11,063 nt of DNA from contig JAAWDC010000047.1 in assembly GCA_022793565.1 (NCBI GenBank), forward strand, positions 1-11,063, written 5' to 3'. The notes beneath the pieces were generated by a model. The model made no database searches. It was not told the DNA's origin and saw only the letters and a list, made by a program, of their open reading frames with translations. Position numbers and translations under genes: made by a program. Of the stretch, positions 1 through 7,105 are shown one piece after another; within the stretch, counting starts at the first letter, position 1; each line of letters opens with the position of its first letter. Source of the stretch: Bacilli bacterium (GTDB taxonomy: Bacteria; Bacillota_I; Bacilli_A; RF39; UBA660).

Positions 1-30
1 AATTGTTGCCCATTTTGAATGTCCACTCAT
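1..30 (-). CDS. yebC: YebC/PmpR-family protein, N-terminal 10 codons only (runs off the left edge)
   Basis: Read on the minus strand, the first 30 bases encode MSGHSKWATI, which matches the very conserved start of the YebC/PmpR (TACO1-like) family, usually M-A-G-H-S-K-W-A/S-N-I. An AAGGAG ribosome binding site (38-43) lies 7 nt before the ATG (28-30), supporting a real gene start. Members of the family are about 240 residues and have been described as DNA-binding regulators and as translation factors that help ribosomes through proline stretches. Nothing beyond residue 10 is visible, so subfamily and integrity cannot be judged. The gene follows the ABC transporter gene on the same strand, separated by a likely terminator, so it probably has its own promoter in 44-130. 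Confidence 0.85.
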   Translation of the reverse strand, partial: MSGHSKWATI

Positions 31-90
31 ACAAAATCTCCTTCTTTTTTATTTTATTATTTTCTTTTCTCAAGAATACCTAAGAATAGT

Positions 91-106
91 ATTATGGTAT
101 CATAAT
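91..106. promoter_or_regulatory. Short palindrome in the yebC leader, overlapping a possible -10 box
   Basis: ATTATG (91-96) and CATAAT (101-106) form a 6-bp inverted repeat around GTAT. Read on the minus strand it contains CATAAT and TATGAT, either of which could be a -10 element for yebC about 60-75 nt before its ATG. No convincing -35 is visible, with TTCTTT 18 nt upstream of CATAAT the best available. It could be a promoter, an operator or a chance AT-rich palindrome. Confidence 0.25.
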
Positions 107-132
107 TTCCTTAAAAAGAAAAGATCCATCAC

Positions 133-179
133 AAAATTAAAAGGATTGTTTCCTGATGGTTTCAGTTCTCAATCCTTTC
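133..179 (-). terminator. Likely intrinsic terminator after the ABC transporter gene
   Basis: On the minus strand AAAGGATTG (178-170) pairs perfectly with CAATCCTTT (148-140), with one further G-U pair outside. The 21-nt apical region contains a second small stem, CTGA/TCAG (165-162 with 156-153). The hairpin is followed by TTTTAATTTTG, an interrupted U-tract. It lies about 40 nt after the transporter stop codon, where a terminator is expected. The broken U-tract and two-level stem make it somewhat atypical. Confidence 0.5.
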
Positions 180-219
180 GTTATAAACCTTTTTTCTTTG
201 GATTATTTCTTTTCTATTT

Positions 220-2829
220 CTACTCTGATCGTAGTGCTTCTACTGGATCTTTTTTACTTGCCATTCGAGATGGAATTAATCCAGCAATTACTGTTAAAAT
301 CACACTGATCGTAACTAGAATCAATGCCCCCTCTATCGGTAAATGAGAGATGTTAGAAATATTTACAATACTTTTAATCACGATATTAATTGGAATGTTT
401 AGAAGAACAGTTATGGTAATTCCTAAAAGTCCTGCCACTAATCCTTCAATGAGAGTTTCTGCGTTAAAGACACGAGATACATCTTTTTTACTTGCTCCCA
501 TAGCACGTAAGATTCCAATCTCTTTTGTTCTTTCTAATACTGAAATATAAGTAATAATCCCAATCATAATACTAGATACAATTAAACTGATAGCAACAAA
601 AGCAATCAATACATAACTAATCGTATCAATAATACTAGAAACTCCAGACATCATTGCACCTACTACATCTGTATAGTTAATTACCAATTCTTCTTTTTCT
701 TGTTTTCTAGCATCATCATTATAGGAATCAATCAAAGAAACAATTTCTCCTTTTGATTCAAAATCTTTTGGATAAATATGAATTGTACTTGGTTTTTCTA
801 AATTGACTATCCCAAGTGTTTTTAGATTATCTTCATATGTTGCCTTTGCATTCTCTGTATATTGGGCGATTAAGTTAGAGAGTTCTTCTTGAGAAAGACT
901 AGATAAATAAGCCTGTTGCTCTTTTGATAAAGATTCAAAATTAAACTTTTCTTGATCCTTGCTAAATTCCATTCCAGTAAAGATGTTTATTTCTTTATTC
1001 GCTTGTTGTTCTTTCGCAATTTCAGTATCTCCCACTTTTTCAATGACATGTCTTGTTAGATCGCTCGTATATCCAATAGTTGCACTAATTGAAGTTGAAA
1101 CAGCTTCTTCGTTCGGACGAATGATTCCAACAATTTTGATCTCTTCTGCTTGCTCTATTTTGTTTTTTAAGTAGTCTCCATTTTTTCTTTGATCTACCCA
1201 AAGATCTCCTACTTTTTCATAATAATCTGTATTTAAAAGTAATTTAAAAGATAGGTTTAGAAAGTCATCATAACTATAGACAGATACCTTGCTTTCTATT
1301 TCTTTTCCCTCTAATACATTTTTATATGTATCGTTTAATTCTTTTTGATCTTTCAATCCTAATGCATAAAGAGCATAGTCACTAATCTCATTATTTGCAT
1401 CTACCATCAAAACAACTTCATTATAATTTTTTGGCCAGTGTCCGGCTAGGACATCGTACTGTGATTCTAATAATTCTTTATTGTCTAATAATTCCTCAAA
1501 TACATTTGTTGATGACCCCATACCATTTCCACCAAATTGTTCTTGAAGTTCTACCATAGAATCTACACCTTCAACACCAAAGGAATTTAAAATAGTCGTT
1601 GGGTTTACTTGGATAATTCCATTACTAGTATCTGATTTATATAACTGTAAATCTAAATCATAACTATATTGAATTGCTGTCGTATACTCTTGAAATTTTT
1701 TCTTAGAATTTTCTAAATACTTTTTAAATTCTTCTAAGTTATTCGTCTCCATCTGTCTAGCCATTGTGTTGATAAGATCCGTCATAATATTTCCAGAATA
1801 AATCTTATCCATATCATGTTCTACTTTTTTCTGATTATAAGTCATTAATGATGTAATCATACTCGCTGTATCTACAGTTTGTTCTTCTATAGATAGAGGA
1901 TAGCTTGATAGCGTATCTTCTTCTACTTTTGTAATATAGTCTTTTACTCCACTAGATAAAGACAAAATGAGGGCTATTCCAATAATTCCAATCGATCCAG
2001 CAAAAGCTGTTAAAATAGTTCTCCCCTTTTTTGTCATCAGATTATTTAAGCTTAGGGAAAAAGCAGTTAGAAAAGACATCGAAGTCTTTTTCTTGGCTCC
2101 TTTTTTTGTTCTTTCTTTTTTATCTTGATCTATTGTTATTTGATCTTTTACAGGATCAGAATCATCTGTAATATGCCCATCCAGCAATTTAACAATTCGT
2201 GTCGAATATTTTTCTGCAAGTTCTGGATTGTGGGTTACCATGATTACTAATTTTTCTTTGGCAATTTCTTTTAATAATTCCATAATCTGAACACTAGTTT
2301 CTGAGTCTAGTGCTCCTGTTGGTTCATCTGCCAATAGAATGTCTGGATCATTAATCAATGCACGAGCAATTGCTATTCTTTGCATTTGTCCTCCAGACAT
2401 TTGGTTCGGTTTCTTATTTATATGATTTTGAAGCCCAACCTTCTTTAAAACGGCTTTTGCCCTTTTCCGCCGTTCCTCTTTTCCTATACCAGATAAAGTG
2501 AGGGCAAGCTCTACATTCGCTAATGCAGTTTGATGGGGAATTAGATTATAACTTTGAAAAACAAATCCAATAGAATGGTTCCTATATGTATCCCAATCTC
2601 TATCTTTATATTTTTTAGTCGATACCCCATTAATAATTAAATCTCCGCTTGTATAATTATCCAATCCACCAATAATATTTAACATTGTAGTCTTTCCACT
2701 ACCACTTTGTCCTAAAATCGAAACAAATTCACATTCTCTAAATTGTATGTTAATTTTATCTAAAGCCTTTTGTTGAAATCCAGCGGTGTGATAAATTTTA
2801 CTTATATTCTTTAATTCTAGCAAATACAT
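220..2829 (-). CDS. Fused ATPase-permease ABC exporter, MacB/FtsX type
   Basis: This 869-residue protein couples ATP hydrolysis to export or release of a substrate at the cytoplasmic membrane. Residues 1-225 are a complete ATPase domain: Walker A GQSGSGKT at 40-47, Q-loop Gln92, signature MSGGQ at 144-148, Walker B ILLADE at 164-169 and H-loop His200. A lysine-rich linker (about 236-248) leads to a first membrane helix at about 272-294, a large predicted extracytoplasmic region (about 300-735), then three more helices (about 741-763, 793-815, 834-855) with the FtsX-type motif [16 protein letters not shown] between the second and third. This ATPase-TM-ectodomain-3TM order is that of MacB. AAAGG precedes the ATG closely. 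It has its own promoter and no adjacent partner gene or two-component system. Substrate is unknown; peptide, antimicrobial or lipoprotein-linked export are family-based possibilities. Confidence 0.9.
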   Translation of the reverse strand: MYLLELKNISKIYHTAGFQQKALDKINIQFRECEFVSILGQSGSGKTTMLNIIGGLDNYTSGDLIINGVSTKKYKDRDWDTYRNHSIGFVFQSYNLIPHQTALANVELALTLSGIGKEERRKRAKAVLKKVGLQNHINKKPNQMSGGQMQRIAIARALINDPDILLADEPTGALDSETSVQIMELLKEIAKEKLVIMVTHNPELAEKYSTRIVKLLDGHITDDSDPVKDQITIDQDKKERTKKGAKKKTSMSFLTAFSLSLNNLMTKKGRTILTAFAGSIGIIGIALILSLSSGVKDYITKVEEDTLSSYPLSIEEQTVDTASMITSLMTYNQKKVEHDMDKIYSGNIMTDLINTMARQMETNNLEEFKKYLENSKKKFQEYTTAIQYSYDLDLQLYKSDTSNGIIQVNPTTILNSFGVEGVDSMVELQEQFGGNGMGSSTNVFEELLDNKELLESQYDVLAGHWPKNYNEVVLMVDANNEISDYALYALGLKDQKELNDTYKNVLEGKEIESKVSVYSYDDFLNLSFKLLLNTDYYEKVGDLWVDQRKNGDYLKNKIEQAEEIKIVGIIRPNEEAVSTSISATIGYTSDLTRHVIEKVGDTEIAKEQQANKEINIFTGMEFSKDQEKFNFESLSKEQQAYLSSLSQEELSNLIAQYTENAKATYEDNLKTLGIVNLEKPSTIHIYPKDFESKGEIVSLIDSYNDDARKQEKEELVINYTDVVGAMMSGVSSIIDTISYVLIAFVAISLIVSSIMIGIITYISVLERTKEIGILRAMGASKKDVSRVFNAETLIEGLVAGLLGITITVLLNIPINIVIKSIVNISNISHLPIEGALILVTISVILTVIAGLIPSRMASKKDPVEALRSE

Positions 2830-2865
2830 CCATCCTTTCTATATACTACTACGAGCACTAAAAGT

Positions 2866-2896
2866 ATTATACCAAAAAAGTAAAATAGTGCGTCAA
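2866..2896 (-). promoter_or_regulatory. Promoter of the ABC transporter gene
   Basis: On the minus strand TTGACG (2896-2891) and TATAAT (2871-2866) are separated by 19 bases. The -10 is extended (TGGTATAAT), which can compensate for the long spacer. It lies about 37 nt before the transporter ATG at 2829 and just after the zinc-ribbon terminator. Confidence 0.65.
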
Positions 2897-2913
2897 ACAT
2901 TTGAAATTATTAT

Positions 2914-2941
2914 AAAAAAAAGAAGATTAGTTTTCTTCCTT
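2914..2941 (-). terminator. Likely intrinsic terminator overlapping the end of the zinc-ribbon gene
   Basis: On the minus strand AAGGAAGA (2941-2934) pairs with TCTTCTTT (2926-2919) with one G-U pair, around a 7-nt loop that holds the TAA stop codon of the zinc-ribbon gene, followed by an uninterrupted T-run (2921-2914). The stem is AT-rich and weak, but the U-tract is good and the position fits. Confidence 0.45.
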
Positions 2942-3121
2942 TTTTGCCTCATTTGGGAATTTTGCATTTCTTTCTGCTTTTTTCTTGTCACGACAAGATT
3001 TACATCTTTTTGGTTCATTATTGAATCCTTTTTCAGCATAGAATTCTTGATCTCTTGCTGTAAATACAAATTCTTCTCCACAATCGATACAAGTGATTGT
3101 TTTATCCTTATATTCAGACAT
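2927..3121 (-). CDS. Small zinc-ribbon domain protein (zf-trcl-like)
   Basis: The 64-residue product has two CxxC pairs, Cys11/Cys14 (CIDCG) and Cys40/Cys43 (CKSC), spaced as in a zinc ribbon. The segment between them (EFVFTARDQEFYAEKGFNNE) closely resembles the probable zinc-ribbon family found widely in Clostridia and Bacilli, with the F-Y-x-E-K-G-F-x-N-E-P-x-R-C signature. The tail is rich in Lys, Arg and Glu. It should be a cytoplasmic zinc-binding protein; the family has no established function that I know of. An ideal AAGGAGG site (3129-3135) lies 7 nt before the ATG and fixes the start. It appears monocistronic, with promoter signals in the 296-bp upstream gap and a terminator overlapping its stop codon. 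Other frames over this region are open but lack start signals and family resemblance. Confidence 0.85.
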   Translation of the reverse strand: MSEYKDKTITCIDCGEEFVFTARDQEFYAEKGFNNEPKRCKSCRDKKKAERNAKFPNEAKKEEN

Positions 3122-3232
3122 TTTATTTCCTCCTTTTTTTCTTGGATCTTTTTAATACCGGTTATCTATCTTTCATAAAGAGAAGAAATAAAATAATTCG
3201 ACTTAAAAATGATCTGTGATATTCACTTCTTT

Positions 3233-3241
3233 ATTATATCA
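3233..3241 (-). promoter_or_regulatory. Extended -10 promoter for the zinc-ribbon gene
   Basis: On the minus strand the stretch reads TGATATAAT, a consensus -10 with the upstream TG of an extended -10. No good -35 is present at 16-18 nt upstream, which extended -10 promoters can tolerate. It would give a leader of about 100 nt. The identical 11-mer TATGATATAAT recurs in the DUF1003 promoter. Confidence 0.5.
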
Positions 3242-3250
3242 TATGCAAAA

Positions 3251-3390
3251 ATAAAAGTGTATATCTTTTTCTATCATTCTTTTATTATTTTTTTTATAAT
3301 ATTTTTCTACGATCAGATTTTAGTAGAGTAAATGATTCCGTTTCAATCTTTAGATAAGTTAAAACATATTCTGAAAGCATACACTTTTAT
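3251..3390. repeat. 12-bp perfect inverted repeat with a 116-bp interior
   Basis: ATAAAAGTGTAT at 3251-3262 is the exact reverse complement of ATACACTTTTAT at 3379-3390. The arms enclose most of the gap between the 242-residue protein gene and the zinc-ribbon gene. It could pair in a read-through transcript or mark a regulatory site, but arms this AT-rich also arise by chance. Confidence 0.35.
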
Positions 3391-3417
3391 AATTTCCAGT
3401 CTACAAGATCTAGGTTC

Positions 3418-4146
3418 TTATTTACAAATCGGTTCTTGAATTTGTCCAATCCCTGTTTGGGTGGTTGGCTCAATATTAGATAGTACATAGTTTTCAAATA
3501 TATGGATGATCGAGTCGGAAGAAGTTTTCTTTTCTCCTACTTGTTCAAAGGTAAAAACATAATTCTTAGACATTTCTAATGTATCTAGCCATATATTAGG
3601 AACCTCTACTGTTTGGGTTTCTTTTTGATACTCACTCAATGTTACATATATAGTTTCTCCAGAATCGCTTTTCTTCACTAAATCAACCAAATAGGTCCTT
3701 CGAAATTTACATTTAGAAATGGAATCTGCTTCTGGTTCTACAAATGCTTTACAGGAGATTTTTCCCTCTTGGTATTCGATTGTTAAATAATTAAATAAGA
3801 TTCCACGACTGATCTGGTATGCTATACTGTAATTTCTTTTTTCATTATAGTAATAAACTTTATCTGAACAAGAAATTCTTTGATCTTTTTTTCTGATTTT
3901 TTTCATATCTTTCGAAAGTGCTGCCATACTACGGAATGTTTTGAATTGAATCTTTCTATCTTCTTCTTTTGAAACTCCCATATATTTAGGCAGTTCTAGT
4001 GATAGATTGTTTGATGTTTGATAATTTGTGGTAGAAAATGAAATACCAAATAACATATCATACATCAAAACTATAAAAAAGAAGATCAGAATCAACATAA
4101 TTCCGTTTGGAATGTGAAATTTTTCTTTTTTCTTTTTCTTTCCCAT
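3418..4146 (-). CDS. Unrecognised membrane-anchored protein
   Basis: I do not recognise a family for this 242-residue protein. It starts with a lysine-rich cytoplasmic stub (GKKKKKEK), then one hydrophobic segment at about residues 15-35 that is probably an uncleaved membrane anchor, followed by about 205 hydrophilic residues that should lie outside the membrane. The soluble part has four cysteines (93, 132, 146, 241), enough for two disulfides, and looks of mixed alpha/beta composition. An AGGAGGG site (4150-4156) lies 3 nt before the ATG and overlaps the stop codon of the kinase gene, with an 8-nt gap, so translation is probably coupled. Its place as last gene of the PAP2-kinase operon suggests an envelope role. 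That is inference from context only. Confidence 0.7.
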   Translation of the reverse strand: MGKKKKKEKFHIPNGIMLILIFFFIVLMYDMLFGISFSTTNYQTSNNLSLELPKYMGVSKEEDRKIQFKTFRSMAALSKDMKKIRKKDQRISCSDKVYYYNEKRNYSIAYQISRGILFNYLTIEYQEGKISCKAFVEPEADSISKCKFRRTYLVDLVKKSDSGETIYVTLSEYQKETQTVEVPNIWLDTLEMSKNYVFTFEQVGEKKTSSDSIIHIFENYVLSNIEPTTQTGIGQIQEPICK

Positions 4147-4154
4147 AGACCCTC

Positions 4155-4550
4155 CTACAAACGTTCTAGAAATTCATAAATCCTAGGTACAAAAATAAAT
4201 AGACCAATCACACAAGATGTGAAAGCTAAGACTAAAACGGCTGCTGCAGCTGTGTCTTTCGCAAGTTTTGCTTTTGGATTAATCTCTGGAGAACAAATAT
4301 CTACTGTTGTTTCAATCGCTGTATTCATTAATTCTGCTGAAATTACTGCACTAAATAGAATTAGACAAATTATCCACTCTGCTATCGTAATTTGAAATAG
4401 GAAGCCCCCTATAATTACTAATGTCATTACAAAAAAATGAATCCCTAGATTTCTTTCTGAGGAAAGACAACAGCTTAATCCCTCTAAAGCATACTGAAAA
4501 CTTTTCCATAAAGGTTCTTCCTTCTTTTTAAATTTCTTTCTGAATATCAT
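4155..4550 (-). CDS. dgkA: Undecaprenol kinase / diacylglycerol kinase family protein
   Basis: This is a small integral membrane kinase of 131 residues, near the usual 120-130. The family signature is intact: Glu32-Arg-Asn-Leu-Gly, the metal and catalytic region E73-L-M-N-T-A-I-E80, and AKLAKDTAAAAV at 94-105. Hydrophobic helices lie at about 40-53, 55-72 and 101-121. In Gram-positive bacteria homologues mainly phosphorylate undecaprenol to recycle the cell-wall lipid carrier, whereas the E. coli enzyme uses diacylglycerol. AAGGAAG (4558-4564) lies 7 nt before the ATG. The start codon lies inside the upstream PAP2 gene (23-nt overlap), so the two are co-transcribed and probably translationally coupled. 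A PAP2 phosphatase next to it fits undecaprenyl phosphate recycling. Exact lipid substrate is not decided by sequence. Confidence 0.92.
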   Translation of the reverse strand: MIFRKKFKKKEEPLWKSFQYALEGLSCCLSSERNLGIHFFVMTLVIIGGFLFQITIAEWIICLILFSAVISAELMNTAIETTVDICSPEINPKAKLAKDTAAAAVLVLAFTSCVIGLFIFVPRIYEFLERL

Positions 4551-5163
4551 TTTTACACTTCCTTTTTCTTCTATATATAAAGACTATATGTGTGAATAAA
4601 ATCAAATACGCTACTGATAAGAAAAATCCACCAATCACATCACTTGGATAATGTACCCCTAAATAAATGCGACTAATTCCAATTAAAAAAATTAAGAAAC
4701 TAAGTAAAAGAATCATACTCCATCTCTTTTTTGCTGAAAAATGGCTGTGATATATTAAATAGATAAAAAGCCCGAAATATGCCATTGAAATCATTGAATG
4801 TCCGGAGGGAAAGCTATACCCTGTTTCCTGAATTAAAGAAATCCCTGTAGGTCTATCTCTTGCAAAGACTAGTTTTAGTAAAGAATTTAAAGTAGCAACA
4901 ACAGCTAGGTTTAGTACTATGATATTCCCATCTTTTCTAGTTGATTTATTTCCATATATTAATAGGCACACAACTACTAGAGCTGGAACACTAACAAGGT
5001 TTGTGATCCATTTAAATAGGACTGTCATTTGCGGATTACGGATCGATTCTATAAACAAAGAAATTTTTTGATCTAGCCAAAAAGGTTCTGTTTTTAAGAT
5101 GGTCCATGTAAGTACTATAAATAGAAGGAGTAGAACCAAAAATAAAATCCATTTTTTTTGCAT
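4528..5163 (-). CDS. PAP2-family membrane phosphatase
   Basis: This 211-residue polytopic protein carries all three PAP2 (type 2 phosphatidic acid phosphatase) motifs: K97-x6-R104-P105, P119-S-G-H122, and S164-R-x5-H171-x3-D175. His122 and His171 would be the acid/base and nucleophile histidines, placed near the outer membrane face. About six hydrophobic helices are visible, the first at about 5-23, and the C-terminus is basic. Substrates in the family are undecaprenyl diphosphate (BcrC/PgpB type), phosphatidylglycerol phosphate or phosphatidic acid. The adjacent undecaprenol/diacylglycerol kinase favours lipid-carrier recycling. The ATG at 5161-5163 has no good Shine-Dalgarno; the nearest purine stretch is AGAGA, 9 nt away. 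It starts 15 nt after the DUF1003 stop codon, so re-initiation is likely. The two genes share a frame across that TGA. Confidence 0.9.
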   Translation of the reverse strand: MQKKWILFLVLLLLFIVLTWTILKTEPFWLDQKISLFIESIRNPQMTVLFKWITNLVSVPALVVVCLLIYGNKSTRKDGNIIVLNLAVVATLNSLLKLVFARDRPTGISLIQETGYSFPSGHSMISMAYFGLFIYLIYHSHFSAKKRWSMILLLSFLIFLIGISRIYLGVHYPSDVIGGFFLSVAYLILFTHIVFIYRRKRKCKNDIQKEI

Positions 5164-5178
5164 AAACTGTTTTATCTC

Positions 5179-5691
5179 TCATCTTCCACTTTGTTCCTTT
5201 TCTTTTAAATAGGTAAGAATTTTATCTTGATTCTTTAAAATAGTTTCCATCTTATCATGAAGTTCTTCTAAGATTAATTCACTTTTTAGATCTGTTTTAT
5301 AATCATTCTGGTTTCTTAAAATTTCTCTTTTGGCTTCTCTATTTTGACTCATCATAATAATTGGTGCTTGTAGTGCCGCAATGCATGACAAAACTAAATT
5401 TAATAAGATGAATGGGTACGGATCTAAATTATCTATTATGAATAAGTTTAGCATAATCCAACATAGCAAGAAGATTAAAAAGCCAATAATGAAACTCCAA
5501 CTCCCTGTAATAGCTGTTAATTTATCTGCTATTTTGTCTCCTATACTTCTGTTTTTTTCTTCTTCTTTATCGACATCTATCGCAATCGGTTGATCGATCA
5601 ATAAATCTAATAGTTGGTTTTCATCTTCTGTTTCTAAGTCTTTATTTAACAACATCTTCACAATTTCCGATTTTGTTTTCTTCTTTTCCAT
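5179..5691 (-). CDS. DUF1003 family membrane protein
   Basis: The 170-residue product matches the DUF1003 pattern: D-K-I-A-D-K-L-T (52-59), G-S-W-S-F-I-I-G-F opening the first membrane helix (about 62-86), the loop NLDPYPFILLNLVLS leading into the second helix (about 92-115), then APIIMMSQNREAKRE (109-123), followed by a charged helical tail (about 130-165) likely to form a coiled coil. The first 50 residues are charged and cytoplasmic. The family is widespread and I know of no established function. AAAGGAG (5698-5704) is 6 nt from the ATG. A good promoter lies just upstream, making this the first gene of the DUF1003-PAP2-kinase-unknown operon. It is the only gene here that ends in TGA. Confidence 0.9.
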   Translation of the reverse strand: MEKKKTKSEIVKMLLNKDLETEDENQLLDLLIDQPIAIDVDKEEEKNRSIGDKIADKLTAITGSWSFIIGFLIFLLCWIMLNLFIIDNLDPYPFILLNLVLSCIAALQAPIIMMSQNREAKREILRNQNDYKTDLKSELILEELHDKMETILKNQDKILTYLKEKEQSGR

Positions 5692-5721
5692 ATGTATCTC
5701 CTTTGATTCTATATCTTTTTG

Positions 5722-5750
5722 ATTATATCATACTCTAATCAAATTCTAAA
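5722..5750 (-). promoter_or_regulatory. Promoter of the DUF1003-PAP2-dgkA operon
   Basis: On the minus strand TTTAGA (5750-5745), a 17-base spacer and TATAAT (5727-5722) form a good housekeeping promoter, with the -10 extended to TGATATAAT. The start would be about 25 nt before the ribosome binding site. A 7-bp inverted repeat (AAATTCT 5741-5747 with AGAATTT 5762-5768) overlaps the -35, has no U-tract and may be incidental. Confidence 0.7.
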
Positions 5751-5766
5751 GATCTCATCAAAGAAT

Positions 5767-7023
5767 TTAATGGACTGAAGATTTAATTCTTTTTACCCAA
5801 GGCGTAGTATCTAGTGGTGTTTTATTTTCTGGCATTGATCTTTTCTGATGATTTAATGTGTAGATATAGTCATCTAGTAATGCCAATATGTATAGTTCAC
5901 TCATCCTTAAATTGGAAACGGATGCATTTTGGGAACATTCCTTTCTAGTTCTATTTTCTTGTTTCATAATCCATATAGCAGCAGAGGTTTGATCTGAAAA
6001 GAGACGTGGATCTCTCGTATTTAGTTTCTTTTGGTTTTCTTTTACCATTTCTAAATATTCTAAAATACGTTCTTCAAATGTTAATTTTATATGTTCAGGA
6101 AGATATTGTGATACCTCGTCTTTGTGAGTAAAAAACCAATTATTTACACTTGTTTCGTCTGGGAAGAAAAAGCTACTTTTATTCGAACAAAAGGCTTTCT
6201 TGTCTATATAGGTGATAAAGTATTTTCTTTTTTCTTCTGTAGTCATTCTAGGTTTACGAATGATTGGAATGTCTTTAACTTTTAAAATTTCATTCTCCAT
6301 CCACGCAAAAAGTTCTATTTCTTTCATCCTACTTTTTGAAAGTGTCTTCTTGGTTCTTTGTTCAGAGTGAATTACTACTAATTGATTATGATACCAATTA
6401 GCCATTTTCCCACCATCTGAGAAGGTATCCTCCAATTCTGGAACACGTTTATTTTTTATGACATATGATAAATATTCCTCTGTTTTTTCTTGATATGTTA
6501 ATGGTTCTATTTTCCATAATTGACCCTTATAATATCCTTCCTGGTATAGTTGTCTTTTCATTTCTTGAAAAGGATTTAGTGGTTGGCTTACATTATCTTT
6601 GCTGTTATTCTCTGTTTTCCCATACCGATTATTACTATCATAATACCACTCTACCATATCTTTGCCATCACGGAAATAAGCTTTATCTTTTTCCGTTGGT
6701 CTTCTTCCTAATTCCCTTGTTTTTTCTATATATTGCTCAATTCTAGAGGACATTTCCTCCTTTTTGGCAGCCAGCTGAATTTTTCCTTCGGATTCATTTT
6801 CAATATTTTGACACATTTCTTCTATCTTTTGAAGCTTCTCTGGTAGTATTTCTTGAGGGTGTGCTTTGATAAAATCTCTTACATAACGACGCCAATTATG
6901 TCCCCAAGAGCGCATATCACTTTCGTCTGAAAACTTTATTTTTGCTTTTTTGGGTGGTGTTTTTCCATGGGCTAGAACCCAGTTTTGATATTCTTCAATT
7001 TTTCTTTCAAAGGTTAATTTCAT
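5767..7023 (-). CDS. Unrecognised basic protein built of five diverged Trp-containing repeats
   Basis: I do not recognise a family name for this 418-residue protein. It has about five related segments of 35-42 residues at roughly 4-44, 91-127, 176-212, 260-298 and 315-352. Each begins with a charged helix of the type (F/Y)-x-E-K-x-x-E-Y, ends with F-S/P/R-D-x-x-x-x-x-x-W, and its Trp falls at 40, 126, 210, 296 or 351. The first four are spaced 86, 84 and 86 residues. A second element (L-S-K-S-R-M-K-E-I-E and V-S-N-L-R-M-S-E-L-Y) starts about 19 residues after the third and fifth Trp. No signal peptide or membrane helix is seen; the protein is rich in Lys, Arg and Glu. The layout loosely recalls helicase-associated repeats, which would suggest nucleic acid binding, but this is only an analogy. 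AGGAGG (7031-7036) is 7 nt from the ATG. It has its own promoter. Confidence 0.75.
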   Translation of the reverse strand: MKLTFERKIEEYQNWVLAHGKTPPKKAKIKFSDESDMRSWGHNWRRYVRDFIKAHPQEILPEKLQKIEEMCQNIENESEGKIQLAAKKEEMSSRIEQYIEKTRELGRRPTEKDKAYFRDGKDMVEWYYDSNNRYGKTENNSKDNVSQPLNPFQEMKRQLYQEGYYKGQLWKIEPLTYQEKTEEYLSYVIKNKRVPELEDTFSDGGKMANWYHNQLVVIHSEQRTKKTLSKSRMKEIELFAWMENEILKVKDIPIIRKPRMTTEEKRKYFITYIDKKAFCSNKSSFFFPDETSVNNWFFTHKDEVSQYLPEHIKLTFEERILEYLEMVKENQKKLNTRDPRLFSDQTSAAIWIMKQENRTRKECSQNASVSNLRMSELYILALLDDYIYTLNHQKRSMPENKTPLDTTPWVKRIKSSVH

Positions 7024-7047
7024 ACAAGTACCTCCTAAATGTTGCTT

Positions 7048-7076
7048 ATTATACTAAAATTTTTTTAAAAGGGCAA
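7048..7076 (-). promoter_or_regulatory. Promoter of the repeat-protein gene
   Basis: On the minus strand TTGCCC (7076-7071), a 17-base spacer and TATAAT (7053-7048) lie 25 nt before the ATG at 7023. The -35 abuts the U-tract of the folD terminator, so the two transcription units are packed end to start. Confidence 0.65.
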
Positions 7077-7105
7077 ATAAAAATAGAGGTTTTATTTCCC
7101 TCTAT
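7075..7105 (-). terminator. Intrinsic terminator of folD
   Basis: On the minus strand ATAGAGG (7105-7099) pairs perfectly with CCTCTAT (7089-7083) around a 9-nt loop that contains the folD stop codon TAA (7094-7092), followed by TTTTATTT. The overlap with the gene end is typical of compact low-GC genomes. Confidence 0.75.

Larger units (their letters stand above)
3136..3417 (-). other. Non-coding gap upstream of the zinc-ribbon gene
   Basis: This 282-bp stretch is very AT-rich and contains no convincing gene. Besides the extended -10 at 3233-3241 and the inverted repeat at 3251-3390, it holds a second possible minus-strand promoter: TTGAAA (3346-3341), 18-base spacer, TAAAAT (3322-3317). I found no clear terminator for the upstream operon here, so read-through from the 242-residue protein gene into the zinc-ribbon gene is possible. 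No riboswitch or T-box motif was recognised. Confidence 0.5.

Noticed and set aside
2893..3081. 62-codon minus-strand frame overlapping the zinc-ribbon gene
   Set aside because: It is a shifted frame of the zinc-ribbon gene, which has the cysteine pairs and a perfect ribosome binding site; the shifted frame has neither.
3300..3330. Hairpin with TCTAC/GTAGA arms, considered as the terminator of the DUF1003-PAP2-dgkA operon
   Set aside because: Only 5 bp, with a 12-nt loop, and followed by A-rich rather than U-rich sequence on the transcribed strand.
3294..3380. 28-codon minus-strand ORF (MLSEYVLTYLK...) in the gap upstream of the zinc-ribbon gene
   Set aside because: No proper Shine-Dalgarno, short enough to occur by chance in AT-rich DNA, no family resemblance, and it overlaps a candidate promoter.
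5179..5181. Reassignment of TGA to tryptophan (Mycoplasma-type code)
   Set aside because: Trp is encoded by many TGG codons in all genes, no gene has an internal TGA, and both DUF1003 and PAP2 have normal family lengths when TGA is a stop.
5741..5768. 7-bp inverted repeat after the repeat-protein gene, considered as a terminator
   Set aside because: All but one base pair are A-T, the loop is 14 nt and no U-tract follows; it overlaps the -35 of the next promoter instead.
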